A stretch of DNA of 64,000 nt from Candidatus Saccharimonadota bacterium. GTDB taxonomy: Bacteria > Patescibacteriota > Saccharimonadia > Saccharimonadales > Saccharimonadaceae. The stretch is from NCBI GenBank assembly GCA_017460105.1, contig JAFUBS010000002.1, positions 1 to 64,000 on the forward strand, read 5' to 3'. Shown piece after piece: positions 48,980 through 57,379 of this stretch (the first letter of the stretch is position 1; every line of letters starts with the position of its first letter). The notes under the pieces were generated by a model. It saw only the letters and a list, made by a program, of their open reading frames with translations, searched no databases and was not told where the DNA came from. The translations under genes and the position numbers were made by a program.

Positions 48980-50208
48980 TAGGCTTCCTCCAGAATAATA
49001 TCAGCGAGACGCTTGGCGGCGTCAGAACGAGCTTCCTTAGACAAGCGATCGGCCATGTCGGCACGCTGACGTGGACTTTTGACCAAATGACGAATTTCTT
49101 CAAGTAACTTCGTATGGTCGGCCATCATGTCAGAGTCTTTGAGCATCACAACGGCATCGGCAGACTGCAGGCGTTCGGCGTTTTTGAGCTGATGTCCGCC
49201 AGGCAGGCGTTCGAAAGGGACTAGAATCACAGCCTTCTTCAAGCGAGCAAGTTCCGCAATGGTAGTGGCACCAGCACGAGAGACTACGACATCGGCGGCA
49301 CCCATCAATTCATCCATGGTGGTGTTGAACTCCCACATGCGAAAGTTGGATTCTAGGGAGGCTTCTTCCCAATCTTCATATTTTTTGAGATCTATCATAT
49401 CTTCGTAATGTTTACGACCTGCAACGAGACCAACAGAAGTGATTTTGAGAAGTTCCGGCAAAATAGTACGCGTGGCTTCATTGAGATTCTCCGAGCCCTG
49501 AGAGCCGCCAGTAATAACCACGAGCGGCTTGTCTGGGTTAAACGAGAAGGCTTTCTTTAGAGACATTTGTTTACTACCGCTAATTGGTCTAAACTCTGGG
49601 CCAACTGGAATACCAGTCCATACGTAATTTGGATGTTGCTCTAGTATTTCGTCTGACAAAGGCATACCGAAGGCTACTTTGGTAGCTTTTTTCATCAAAA
49701 TACGATTAGCTAGACCTGGCACAACATCTGATTCATGAATGATATACGGGATCTTGAATAGTCTAGCAATTAGGCCGACCGGCAGACATACATATCCGCC
49801 TTTCAAAAAGATAACTTTCGGGCGCGACGACTTCTTTAAGAGCCTAAAAAGACAAGTGATAAGTCCACCAAGAAATCCAAAAAATCCAAAGATGTTGCCA
49901 AAAATCAAATCCTTCAACGTAATATCAAGATGAACAAAATAATCACGAAAGGTCCAGTTGGAATAGCGGTGAAACTTGCCAGCGGGAATGCGGCGGACGC
50001 GGATATATGGATCTTTATGCCGAGTAACTTCTTCTTCGCCCCAAGAAACACCTATCTCGGTAGTGAGCTTAGTGACGTTTTTGTGATACTTGAAATCAGT
50101 CCAAAATTCAATTTCGGCGCGTGGTTTTTCGTGTAGTATTTCGCGAATTACGGCTACTGCTGGAGTAATGTGTCCTCCGGACCCCCCGCCGACTATTAGT
50201 ATTTTCAT
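48979..50208 (-). CDS. murG: undecaprenyl-PP-MurNAc-pentapeptide GlcNAc transferase
   Basis: A 409-residue GT28 enzyme making lipid II from lipid I. Signatures are LIVGGGSGGHITPAVAV at the N-terminus, FLKGGYVCLPVGL, HESDVVPGLANRIL, VITGGSQGSENLNE, and the donor-site VVSRAGATTIAELARLKKAVILVP split with GHQLKNAE. It is longer than the ~360-residue norm owing to a central hydrophobic stretch (FGNIFGFFGFLGGLITCLF) that may bind the membrane. GGGAGG lies 12 bases before the ATG. Its first 101 bases overlap the end of ftsW. Confidence 0.95.
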   Translation of the reverse strand: MKILIVGGGSGGHITPAVAVIREILHEKPRAEIEFWTDFKYHKNVTKLTTEIGVSWGEEEVTRHKDPYIRVRRIPAGKFHRYSNWTFRDYFVHLDITLKDLIFGNIFGFFGFLGGLITCLFRLLKKSSRPKVIFLKGGYVCLPVGLIARLFKIPYIIHESDVVPGLANRILMKKATKVAFGMPLSDEILEQHPNYVWTGIPVGPEFRPISGSKQMSLKKAFSFNPDKPLVVITGGSQGSENLNEATRTILPELLKITSVGLVAGRKHYEDMIDLKKYEDWEEASLESNFRMWEFNTTMDELMGAADVVVSRAGATTIAELARLKKAVILVPFERLPGGHQLKNAERLQSADAVVMLKDSDMMADHTKLLEEIRHLVKSPRQRADMADRLSKEARSDAAKRLADIILEEA

Positions 50209-51373
50209 TGTAATTAATTACCTCCCTACTAGTATAGCATGAAATCTGCAAAACTTCACCTAAAGCAAAAGAAATAAAGATCATACTGGTGCCACCATAG
50301 GACAAAAGCGGGAGCGTAATGCCAGTAACCGGAACTAGGCTGGTCATAGCCATGATGTTAACGGTGACCTGCGCTAGAACCCACGAGAACACTCCGATGA
50401 CATAGAATCGTTCGTCGTTTGGCTGGGTAGTATCTGCAACTTTAAGCATACGAAGTAGCATAGCAATGAAGACCGAGATTACCAAAATTAAGCCAACGAA
50501 TCCAAAAGTTTCGCCCATAATAGCAAAGACAGAGTCGTTGATGGATTCTGGCAAATAGCCGGTAGCCTGGACAGAATTGCCGATACCCACGCCAAAAAAC
50601 CCACCCGTACCAATGGCCATCATGGCGTTTTCGATATGGTAGGTGGAGTCTGAACTCTCCCCGCCAGAAAGAGTGGCGATCCAGGCATCAACACGCTCCA
50701 TACGATGACTAGACAAGGCGACCGAACCAACGGCCACGGCCAGAACGATTGCTAGCATGAGTAGATATTGCTTAGCTGGTACGCCAGCGATAAGCAACAT
50801 GCCAAAAATGATAGCGATTAGCGCAACACCAGTACCGAGGTCGCCCTGTGCGACTACGACTAGCCCGAGTGAGGCGCCACAAACAATAATGAGTGGCACC
50901 CAAAAATCGCGCCACTTTCCGATGCTTCCCTCTTCTTTTTTGCGAGCCAAGAAGTCTGCGAGATAGATTACTAGCGCAAGCTTCAAAGCTTCGGCGGGCT
51001 GAAAGCTGATGATACCTAAATTATACCAGCGACATTCGCCGAGCTCACACTTGGCAAGCGGTGAGCCGACTTTGGCGAGAATCCAAAGTAAAGCAGATAA
51101 AATTAGCGCAACTATCATAATGGGCTTAGCCCATTTGCGAAGATATTTGTACGGGATTACCTTGAATGCTACAAAGAAAGCAACTAGCGACAGACCCACT
51201 GAGCGAAGTTGGCCGATGAAAAAATCATTTGGACCGTAATTAGAACCATAGGTAGAGTTAAGCACATTGGCGCGCATAGGGCCGATAGCATAGATAACAA
51301 TCAGGCCGAGCGCCATCAGACCGAGGGTGGCAAATAGTATTACGAGGTCTGATTTGTGTTTGCGGTTCTTCAT
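50108..51373 (-). CDS. ftsW: SEDS-family peptidoglycan polymerase FtsW/RodA
   Basis: A 421-residue ten-helix SEDS protein polymerising lipid II during division. Recognisable are FVAFKVIPYKYLRKWAKP, SFQPAEALKLALVIYLADFLARK, QGDLGTGVAL, GIGNSVQATGYLPESINDSVFAIMGETFGF split, and PVTGITLPLLSYGGTSM. The C-terminal tail (REVINYNENTNSRRGVRRTH then Ser/Arg-rich) runs 101 bases into murG in another frame, which is unusual. The ATG at 51373 follows the mraY stop by one base. Confidence 0.92.
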   Translation of the reverse strand: MKNRKHKSDLVILFATLGLMALGLIVIYAIGPMRANVLNSTYGSNYGPNDFFIGQLRSVGLSLVAFFVAFKVIPYKYLRKWAKPIMIVALILSALLWILAKVGSPLAKCELGECRWYNLGIISFQPAEALKLALVIYLADFLARKKEEGSIGKWRDFWVPLIIVCGASLGLVVVAQGDLGTGVALIAIIFGMLLIAGVPAKQYLLMLAIVLAVAVGSVALSSHRMERVDAWIATLSGGESSDSTYHIENAMMAIGTGGFFGVGIGNSVQATGYLPESINDSVFAIMGETFGFVGLILVISVFIAMLLRMLKVADTTQPNDERFYVIGVFSWVLAQVTVNIMAMTSLVPVTGITLPLLSYGGTSMIFISFALGEVLQISCYTSREVINYNENTNSRRGVRRTHYSSSSRNSRNTTRKTTRRN

Positions 51374-51374
51374 G

Positions 51375-52397
51375 CTATATAGCTCCACCGGTGGCGGCGA
51401 GGAAGATACCAATAATCGCGAAGACGCCAGCGAAAATCCAAAAACGCATCACGATTTTGGCTTCGCCCCAACCAATAGCTTCTAGATGATGGTGAAGCGG
51501 TGCAGAAATGAAGATTTTGCGATGGAAGAATTTCTTGGAGGCAAGCTGAATAAGGCTAGAACCTGCCTCAATCACGAAAGGTAGCCCGATAACTGGTAGT
51601 AGTAAGAATGAGTTGGTCATCATTGCGATAACGCCAAGTCCAGCACCAAGTGCGAACGAGCCGGTGTCGCCCATCATGAAACGAGCCGGAGGAACGTTAA
51701 ACCAAATGTAGCTAAGTAGCCAGCCAACCACGGTCATACAGAAGCCAAAGAGTAGCATATTTCCCTGGAAAAGCGCGATTACGCCGAAAGCACCGTAGGC
51801 TATCATAGACAAGCCACCGGATAGTCCGTCTAGGCCATCGGTGATATTGACAGCATTTGAGGTGGCGACTAGAGCGAACGCAAAAATCATAATCATGCCA
51901 AGAACACCAACCTCAAGGTCGCCGACGAATGGAATGAGAATAGTGGTCCAACCGAGTTTGACAGCAAAGAACCAGCCGAGTATTAAGCCTACAACAGTGA
52001 TAAGGAAGAATTTGACTGGACCGCGTAGCCCTGCAGCACCACGACCAGAGCCGAAGATATTGATACAATCATCAATAACGCCAACGAATGAGCCGCCAAG
52101 AAAGCCGACGAGTGGTAGCCAAGTCTGGCCACGATCGAGATTGAATATCCATGTAACAATAGTTACTGAGATAATACCAATAAGGCCTGCCATGGTTGGA
52201 AAGGCACGCTTGAATTTGTGCTTGTGAAGTTCGGTCATTATTGGAAGAGCTTTGCCGTCCACAGTGGTCTTTTTTTGTTTTTTCCAGAAGTGATATTTAT
52301 ATGCAACGTGAGTATAAATCGGGGTTAACATCATGGCAAACAAAAAACTAGCGAGTGCCAGCAACAGTCCATAAAACATTTCATCATTAATTGTCAT
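51375..52397 (-). CDS. mraY: phospho-MurNAc-pentapeptide transferase
   Basis: A 340-residue ten-helix enzyme making lipid I. Conserved segments are TMAGLIGI, the Mg-binding GVIDDCINI, NAVNITDGLDGLSGG, and FMMGDTGSFALG followed by the His-rich HHHLEAIGW. TATAAT ends six bases before the ATG at 52397, so this gene can start its own leaderless transcript inside the cluster. A palindromic repeat lies between it and ftsI. Confidence 0.95.
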   Translation of the reverse strand: MTINDEMFYGLLLALASFLFAMMLTPIYTHVAYKYHFWKKQKKTTVDGKALPIMTELHKHKFKRAFPTMAGLIGIISVTIVTWIFNLDRGQTWLPLVGFLGGSFVGVIDDCINIFGSGRGAAGLRGPVKFFLITVVGLILGWFFAVKLGWTTILIPFVGDLEVGVLGMIMIFAFALVATSNAVNITDGLDGLSGGLSMIAYGAFGVIALFQGNMLLFGFCMTVVGWLLSYIWFNVPPARFMMGDTGSFALGAGLGVIAMMTNSFLLLPVIGLPFVIEAGSSLIQLASKKFFHRKIFISAPLHHHLEAIGWGEAKIVMRFWIFAGVFAIIGIFLAATGGAI

Positions 52398-52424
52398 AAA
52401 CATATTATATCATACATAGTTACG

Positions 52425-52542
52425 TTATTCCGCATCACCTAGTTCGTGACGCGCTCGCTTCAGCCCGCCGTCGCGGGTGAAGCTTCGCTCTTACGCTCCC
52501 CGTTGGTCGCGTAGGGTCACGAACAATGGTGATGCGGAATAA
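52425..52542. repeat. palindromic repeat between ftsI and mraY
   Basis: Terminal arms TTATTCCGCATCACC and GGTGATGCGGAATAA (15/15), then TTCGTGAC/GTCACGAA, with an inner hairpin CCCGC-CGTC-GCGGG flanked by further pairs. A 30-bp stretch (52494-52523) is identical to 54934-54963. Confidence 0.8.
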
Positions 52543-52544
52543 TC

Positions 52545-54371
52545 CTACCATGCTGGTTTGATCTTCATGTAATCGATTACGTAGTTCGACAAAACATCGA
52601 ATAGTTCCTGTGCTTCCCCGCCCGAAAGCGCCTGACCTTCGCCCCACATTTTGGTCATAATGAGATATTTTGGCATTTCACCGGCTGGTGCTACAAAACC
52701 GATGTAAGAACCAATCAAATTAGTCATCGTGTCATCGTAGGCGCCGTTAACGATTACCTGAGCAGTACCAGATTTACCGCCCACGTCATACCCTTCCCTG
52801 TCGATGCCGGCACGGAGTTTGTAGCTGCGGTTGTTGATCAACATTTCGCGCATCATCGCAGAAGTTTCGTCTTTCAAAATCTTATCTTCAATGCGTCCTG
52901 CCGCCGTATTGGACGGGTCCTGCCGGCCACTGTCCTCCCCCACGTCGTGAACTCCGTGGGGGTCCCCCTCCGTGGCCGTCACCCGTCCATCCAATGGCAC
53001 AATTTCGCCGTCGTCGTTCAAGACACCCTTAACGATGGTTGGAGTGCGGTAGTAGCCGCCGTTAATGACCGCCGAGAAGGCCGTAGCAGTTTGAATCATA
53101 GTGGCGCTCAGGTTTTGGCCAAAAGTCATGTTGGCGTAGGCAGCGTTGAGGCCATAAATGTCAGCGTGTGGGTCCCAAATAAAGCCTTCAGCCTCGATGA
53201 GTTCGATACCAGTAGCCTGGCCGAGACGGAACTTGTTGTGATAGTAATCATACATACGCTCACGGCCGACGGCAGTAATTTCGTTTGGATTGTCGCCAAG
53301 GAATTTGAGCGCCTGGATAGAACCAACGTTGAGTGACCAATAGAGTGCCTGACGCATAGTGAGTGTGTGATTATTGAGGCTGCCGCGCTGCTCAGCATTC
53401 CAGATTTTGTTACCATCTATCTCGGTGTATGGTTCGTTGAAATAAGTGGTATCGGCGTCCATTTTGCCTTCGTTAATGGCGGCGGAAAAGATGAAATTTT
53501 TGAAAATTGAGGCTGGTTCGTATGGAATTTCGGTAGTGTAGTTATTGTAAGCGGAAGCATCTTTGACGGCACCATAATTCCCTGGATTATAATTTGGCAA
53601 ATTTGCCATGGCGATAACTTCGCCAGTATTTGGATCCATCACGAGCACTGCGGCGTGTTCGGCTGGAGAATTATTGAGAGTATCCTGAGTGATTTCTTCA
53701 ATACCGCGCTCCAGGCCACGATCAACGGAAAGCACTACGTTTTGACCATCTTCGGCGGGGATTTTGACATTGTCATCACCGATTGACAGCGCAACGTTGT
53801 TGACATCAGAGATAGATTTGAGCAGACCGTCTTTGCCCGACAAAATATTGTTGAGCGAGCCTTCCACTCCGTATTGACCGAGACCATCAGCATTGACAAA
53901 GCCTAAAATTCCGGAGGCCAGTTCCCCTTCTGGATAAACGCGCTGGTTGCTTTTTTGGAACCAAACGCCAGCGATACCTTTATCGGCAATTTTGGATGCG
54001 GCAGTATGCGAAACGCCACGCGCAACGATGGAATAGCGTAGTCCTTCGGTAGAGAAAACTTTATCTAGGTCTGCAGAGATGTTGTCCTTGGCATATTCGT
54101 TCAGAGCGGCTTTAATGCCGTCTTTGTCGGTAACGGCTGGGTCAATAATTACCGAATAGGTAGTCTGGTTCATTACGACAGCGACGGGTTCGTTTTGGTC
54201 CATCATATAGATTTCGCCACGCTTCGCGACGATAGTTTCTAGCATGGTGTGTTGTTCGTCGGCCTTTGCTACCCAAGCGTCATGCTCAATAATTTGGATA
54301 AAAAATAGTCGCACCGCAATAATCGCGAATGCGGCTAAAACTACTCTTTTTAGGATTTTACTCCGCTGCAT
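52545..54371 (-). CDS. ftsI: penicillin-binding protein 2 / FtsI transpeptidase
   Basis: A 608-residue class B PBP that cross-links septal peptidoglycan. It has an N-terminal transmembrane segment (~8-25), a dimerisation domain (GEIYMMDQNEPVAVVM) and a transpeptidase domain with the three catalytic motifs: EPASIFKNF (S-x-x-K), YWSLNVG (SxN) and GGKSGTAQ (KSG). A ~30-residue hydrophilic stretch (ATEGDPHGVHDVGEDSG) is encoded by a nested palindrome at 52908-52995. Its start overlaps the end of the ftsL-like gene by 14 bases. Confidence 0.93.
   Translation of the reverse strand: MQRSKILKRVVLAAFAIIAVRLFFIQIIEHDAWVAKADEQHTMLETIVAKRGEIYMMDQNEPVAVVMNQTTYSVIIDPAVTDKDGIKAALNEYAKDNISADLDKVFSTEGLRYSIVARGVSHTAASKIADKGIAGVWFQKSNQRVYPEGELASGILGFVNADGLGQYGVEGSLNNILSGKDGLLKSISDVNNVALSIGDDNVKIPAEDGQNVVLSVDRGLERGIEEITQDTLNNSPAEHAAVLVMDPNTGEVIAMANLPNYNPGNYGAVKDASAYNNYTTEIPYEPASIFKNFIFSAAINEGKMDADTTYFNEPYTEIDGNKIWNAEQRGSLNNHTLTMRQALYWSLNVGSIQALKFLGDNPNEITAVGRERMYDYYHNKFRLGQATGIELIEAEGFIWDPHADIYGLNAAYANMTFGQNLSATMIQTATAFSAVINGGYYRTPTIVKGVLNDDGEIVPLDGRVTATEGDPHGVHDVGEDSGRQDPSNTAAGRIEDKILKDETSAMMREMLINNRSYKLRAGIDREGYDVGGKSGTAQVIVNGAYDDTMTNLIGSYIGFVAPAGEMPKYLIMTKMWGEGQALSGGEAQELFDVLSNYVIDYMKIKPAW
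52908..52995. repeat. nested palindrome inserted in ftsI
   Basis: GGACGGGT/ACCCGTCC, GGCCAC/GTGGCC and CCCCCAC/GTGGGGG pair in nested order (52911-52988). It is GC-rich against its surroundings. It encodes a hydrophilic insertion. It does not share the loops of the der/topA/priA family. Confidence 0.7.
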
Positions 54372-54699
54372 ATCCCGTTACCGTAGCGTCTTCCATGGCG
54401 GCTGCTACAGTACTGCTTTTGGCAGTGGCAACTGAGGTGAGACGTGCTTTTTCTACTGCAAGATCATCGCGACGAGCGTTCATGTCGCTAATTTCAGATT
54501 CAACGGCGGAAATTTCATAATCAAAACTGGTGGCTTTGGTGCCTTCAGCTACATAAATCAAACCAAAAACGAGTGTGAGCATACTAACAATGACAATTTG
54601 AGAAATAGAACCCAGGCTTCTCTTGCTATGACGGATTGTATTGCGGTTGCGGGCAAAACTGACATTCTGTCGCCTTGTCACATATGTTTGATTACTCAT
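54358..54699 (-). CDS. FtsL-like division protein
   Basis: A 113-residue bitopic protein with a basic N-terminus, one transmembrane helix (~33-52) and a short coiled coil (SFDYEISAVESEISDMNARRDDLAVEKARL). Size, topology and position between rsmH and ftsI match FtsL/LtrA-type septum proteins, whose sequences are poorly conserved. The end overlaps ftsI. Confidence 0.65.
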   Translation of the reverse strand: MSNQTYVTRRQNVSFARNRNTIRHSKRSLGSISQIVIVSMLTLVFGLIYVAEGTKATSFDYEISAVESEISDMNARRDDLAVEKARLTSVATAKSSTVAAAMEDATVTGYAAE

Positions 54700-54789
54700 T
54701 TTGATAATAATTCCTTACTCTACTTTTGTTTTTGTTGTTTGTTTTTGGTTTTTTCTAGTTTTCGCAGTTTGATGTGTCTTAGTCCGGTA

Positions 54790-54826
54790 GGTTTTACGAG
54801 CAGAGCTATAAGTAACTCGTAAAACC
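54790..54826. terminator. strong hairpin upstream of the ftsL-like gene
   Basis: GGTTTTACGAG and CTCGTAAAACC are 11-nt perfect arms. A second hairpin GGCCT-TAAT-AGGCC lies at 54881-54894. Either may attenuate read-through from rsmH; no T run follows on the minus strand. Confidence 0.45.
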
Positions 54827-54905
54827 GTCCCGGGAAGGTCATACACTTCACACTCTCTGTGAAAACTCTATTTTTTGGTAGGCCTTAATAGGCCCATATG
54901 TGGTA

Positions 54906-54986
54906 GGTTCACAACGACATTTCGTTCGTGACTCGCTCCCCGTTGGTCGCGTAGGGTCACGAAACGAAACGTCGCTTGTGAATCCT
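54906..54986. repeat. palindromic repeat, second copy of the 52425 type
   Basis: GGTTCACAA..CGACATTTCGTTCGTGAC faces its near-complement at the other end. It shares 30 identical bases (54934-54963) with the element at 52425-52542. It directly follows the 21-codon frame at 54985-55050. Confidence 0.75.
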
Positions 54987-55050
54987 AGCGAAAGTTGACC
55001 TTGATGGTCTGTTTGCGAGATTTGTTCGCAATCATTATTTGCTTTGGCAT
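54985..55050 (-). CDS. 21-residue basic peptide (MPKQIMIANKSRKQTIKVNF..)
   Basis: A tiny frame with an excellent AAGGAGG seven bases before its ATG, between rsmH and the ftsL-like gene. The product has six Lys/Arg and no membrane segment. It could be a small protein or a translated leader controlling the ftsL-ftsI genes downstream. The strong SD is the main support. Confidence 0.45.
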   Translation of the reverse strand: MPKQIMIANKSRKQTIKVNFR

Positions 55051-55084
55051 ATAGCCTCCTTTTTGTTTTATGTTTTTATTTTTA

Positions 55085-55963
55085 TCAATTCCGCTTTGCT
55101 ACTCGCAGTTTGGCGCTTCTAGCTCGCGGGTTGATAACTAACTCCTGATTTTCCGCAACAATTGGTTTCTTGGTGAGAATGGTTAGTTCGGATTCTTCGC
55201 CGTGACTCGAGGCCTCTTTGAAGTATTCTTTGACTAACCGATCTTCTAGACTGTGAAAAGTGATAAATCCGGCACGACCGCCAGGATTTAGCAGCTTTGG
55301 GATGAGCGGCAGAGAGCGTTCTATCTCGCCGAGCTCGTCGTTGACCACGATGCGAACCGCCTGAAAGATGCGCGTGGCTGGATGGACTTTGAAGTAGCCG
55401 TGAATCCTAGTTTTGATAAGATTGGCTAGTTCCAAAGTAGAATTAATCGGGCGATGATGCACGATAACTCGGGCAAACATCGCGGCGCTACCTGGACGTT
55501 CTTCGCCGTATTTGACGAAGATGTCTGCTAGGTCCTTTTCGCTCCAATGATTAATAATATCACTGGCGGTCAAGGTCTGGCGCCGATCCATACGCATATC
55601 TAGAGGGCCATCGGTTTTTAATGAAAAACCACGCTCGCCTTGGTCTAGTTGCGGAGAAGAAACCCCAAAATCGGCAAGTATTATATCAAAAGTCTTTCCA
55701 CACTGTAAAAGCTGCAACATAGAACTGTAAAAATCTTCGTTGATAATGTTGACGTTTGTGCCAGCAAATTTTTGTCGCAGAAAATCTGCAGCATACTCGT
55801 CTCGATCTACCAAGACCGAATCTTTATAATTCTGTGTTACATCCAAAATTTCCTTAGCGTGCCCACCATAGCCAGCAGTGAGATCTAAATACGACTCTCC
55901 ACGCTGCGGTGACAGACTCGCTACGACTTCAGATAATAATACAGGGATATGTAGTTTCTCCAT
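55085..55963 (-). CDS. rsmH: 16S rRNA (cytosine(1402)-N4)-methyltransferase
   Basis: A 292-residue RsmH (MraW). Signatures are HIPVLLSEVV, YLDLTAGYGGHAKEIL (SAM-binding), ILADFGVSSPQLDQGERGFS, DGPLDMRMD, ARVIVHHR, FQAVRIVVNDELGEIERSL and FITFHSLEDRLVKEYF. It normally opens the dcw cluster after mraZ; mraZ is missing here. TATAAT ends six bases before the ATG, so it is leaderless. Confidence 0.96.
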   Translation of the reverse strand: MEKLHIPVLLSEVVASLSPQRGESYLDLTAGYGGHAKEILDVTQNYKDSVLVDRDEYAADFLRQKFAGTNVNIINEDFYSSMLQLLQCGKTFDIILADFGVSSPQLDQGERGFSLKTDGPLDMRMDRRQTLTASDIINHWSEKDLADIFVKYGEERPGSAAMFARVIVHHRPINSTLELANLIKTRIHGYFKVHPATRIFQAVRIVVNDELGEIERSLPLIPKLLNPGGRAGFITFHSLEDRLVKEYFKEASSHGEESELTILTKKPIVAENQELVINPRARSAKLRVAKRN

Positions 55964-55983
55964 ATCTCTATTATACTACGTTT

Positions 55984-56250
55984 GTTTGAGAACGCTCAAC
56001 TAGAAACTTAGCGTTTTTGTTTTTGTTTGATTTTTGTTTAAATTTTCACAATTAATCCACCACGATTTTACCAGCGCGAAGCTAATCATAATATCGCAGC
56101 CGTTGAGAGACTTATTGTGTAAATGATTGGTCATTTGACCTATAGAGTTTATTGGGAGGTGTGTTTGAAGGAAAGAGCGCACGATTTTGTTTTCGCATCT
56201 CGCTAAATATTTAATGCGCGCCAGAGCTCCTAGTTGACCGTTCTCAAACA
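55984..56250. mobile_element. MITE-like or RNA element with 20-bp terminal inverted repeats
   Basis: GTTTGAGAACGCTCAACTAG (55984-56003) and CTAGTTGACCGTTCTCAAAC (56231-56250) are complementary at 19 of 20 positions. An inner GGTCA-TT-TGACC hairpin is present. No transposase is inside, and an 83-codon minus-strand frame through it is unconvincing. It could be a small non-autonomous element or a structured RNA. Confidence 0.5.
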
Positions 56251-56357
56251 TTTTTAATGTGCATTTTTGTTTGTGGTTTTTGTGATTATGTCCACTGATT
56301 TGAGTTTAATATAATTTTTTGGAAAATGCAAGTGTTTTTTTGGACTTTTTTTATGAT

Positions 56358-56406
56358 TTTTCCACATATTGGGTGATCCTGGCGAGTTTTCCACAAGTGT
56401 GCATAA
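56358..56406. other. cluster of DnaA-box-like words, possible origin
   Basis: TTTTCCACA at 56358 and 56387, and TTATGCACA on the other strand at 56398-56406, follow an AT-rich stretch (56270-56350). Close spacing of three near-consensus DnaA boxes suits an oriC, but dnaA is not in the window. Confidence 0.4.
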
Positions 56407-56422
56407 CTCCCCTGTTAATCGA

Positions 56423-56532
56423 CCGAACACGATTATGGTATTTTCCCGAACAGTTTTGTTTTACAGAGTAGGGCGAAAAACCGAACAAACGGTGGTTGAC
56501 TGTTTAACGCTTTATGTTATAAATACCGAACA
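56423..56532. repeat. second cluster of CCGAACA words
   Basis: Copies start at 56423, 56446, 56481 and 56526, all on the plus strand. Confidence 0.55.
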
Positions 56533-56546
56533 GAGGTGACGAAAAT

Positions 56547-56616
56547 TTGACTTTAGTTCCATTCTGTGGTATAATTATAAGATAAATGCATGAGAGACCC
56601 CTTGAGGTCGTTTTTT
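56547..56616 (+). promoter_or_regulatory. promoter followed at once by a terminator-like hairpin
   Basis: TTGACT and TATAAT with 17-bp spacer (56547-56575), then GACC/GGTC and six T by 56616. It would give a ~35-nt RNA. No gene follows on this strand. Confidence 0.5.
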
Positions 56617-56656
56617 GTGCTTTAAAAAGCCTACGACTTTCCTGGATACTTCTTCC

Positions 56657-57379
56657 CTATTTCTTGTTTGCGGCAGTAGCTAATCGTGCACTGAATTCTT
56701 TCCCAAAAATATCAGCCTCTAGTTCGACGAGTTGCTTACTATAGGCCTCTTTTCCGTATTTTTTGACGTCCTTATAATAATTTATATTGACATTGTACAA
56801 CTTGCCTCGTTTGGTCTTTTTTTCCTTTGCTTCTTGATGTTGATAAGCGTGCCAAATTTCGTGTGCAAGAGTAGCCGCGGATTTTAGATTTGCTTCATTC
56901 GCTTCTTCCGTGTCTAGCTTGAGTGCATCGAAGCGATTATATAAAGTGATAGTACCATCAAAATAGCCACCGTGACAGGCACGGTCTTTGCCATCTTTAT
57001 AGATGATTTTGGGGCGGGTCTTAAGCCCGAGAATATCAGTCAATAAGTCGCAGATTTCGGCATCGCGTCTACGGTAATTCTCCTTATTCTGCACTGCGCC
57101 AACGCTACGTCTGTAGATTTCTGTCATTACAGAATCGGGAAGAAGCTTCAGTTTTTCGCTAATAGCGTCTGCCATTTCTCGTGGATCTGGGTAGTCATAA
57201 ATTTCTGGAAAAGTCACAAATGCTTCTATAGCGCGTTTTTCGTATTCTTGATCGCTGGTTGGCGTTTGTTTGCGCGAGAACAACCCAAAAAAACGTTTAC
57301 CGCGCCCATGTAATAATTTGCGCTCTCTCGATGTGTCTTGTTCAGTAGTAATCGCACGATGAGATTCTGGATTTTTCAT
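56657..57379 (-). CDS. putative zinc metallopeptidase (HExxH)
   Basis: A 240-residue protein with a gluzincin-like active site: TLAHEIWHAYQHQ (HExxH, ~170-180) and a downstream acidic LVELEADIFGKEF that can supply the third ligand. There is no signal peptide, so it is cytoplasmic; the N-terminus is basic. The exact family is unclear (ImmA/IrrE- or SprT-like in plan). The start ATG overlaps the stop of a four-codon leaderless mini-frame at 57376-57390 (see findings). The ORF ends at 56657 with no terminator visible on its strand. Confidence 0.65.
   Translation of the reverse strand: MKNPESHRAITTEQDTSRERKLLHGRGKRFFGLFSRKQTPTSDQEYEKRAIEAFVTFPEIYDYPDPREMADAISEKLKLLPDSVMTEIYRRSVGAVQNKENYRRRDAEICDLLTDILGLKTRPKIIYKDGKDRACHGGYFDGTITLYNRFDALKLDTEEANEANLKSAATLAHEIWHAYQHQEAKEKKTKRGKLYNVNINYYKDVKKYGKEAYSKQLVELEADIFGKEFSARLATAANKK

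Noticed and set aside
56000-56251. 83-codon minus-strand frame
   Set aside because: It coincides with the inverted-repeat element, has no SD, and its composition follows the DNA structure.
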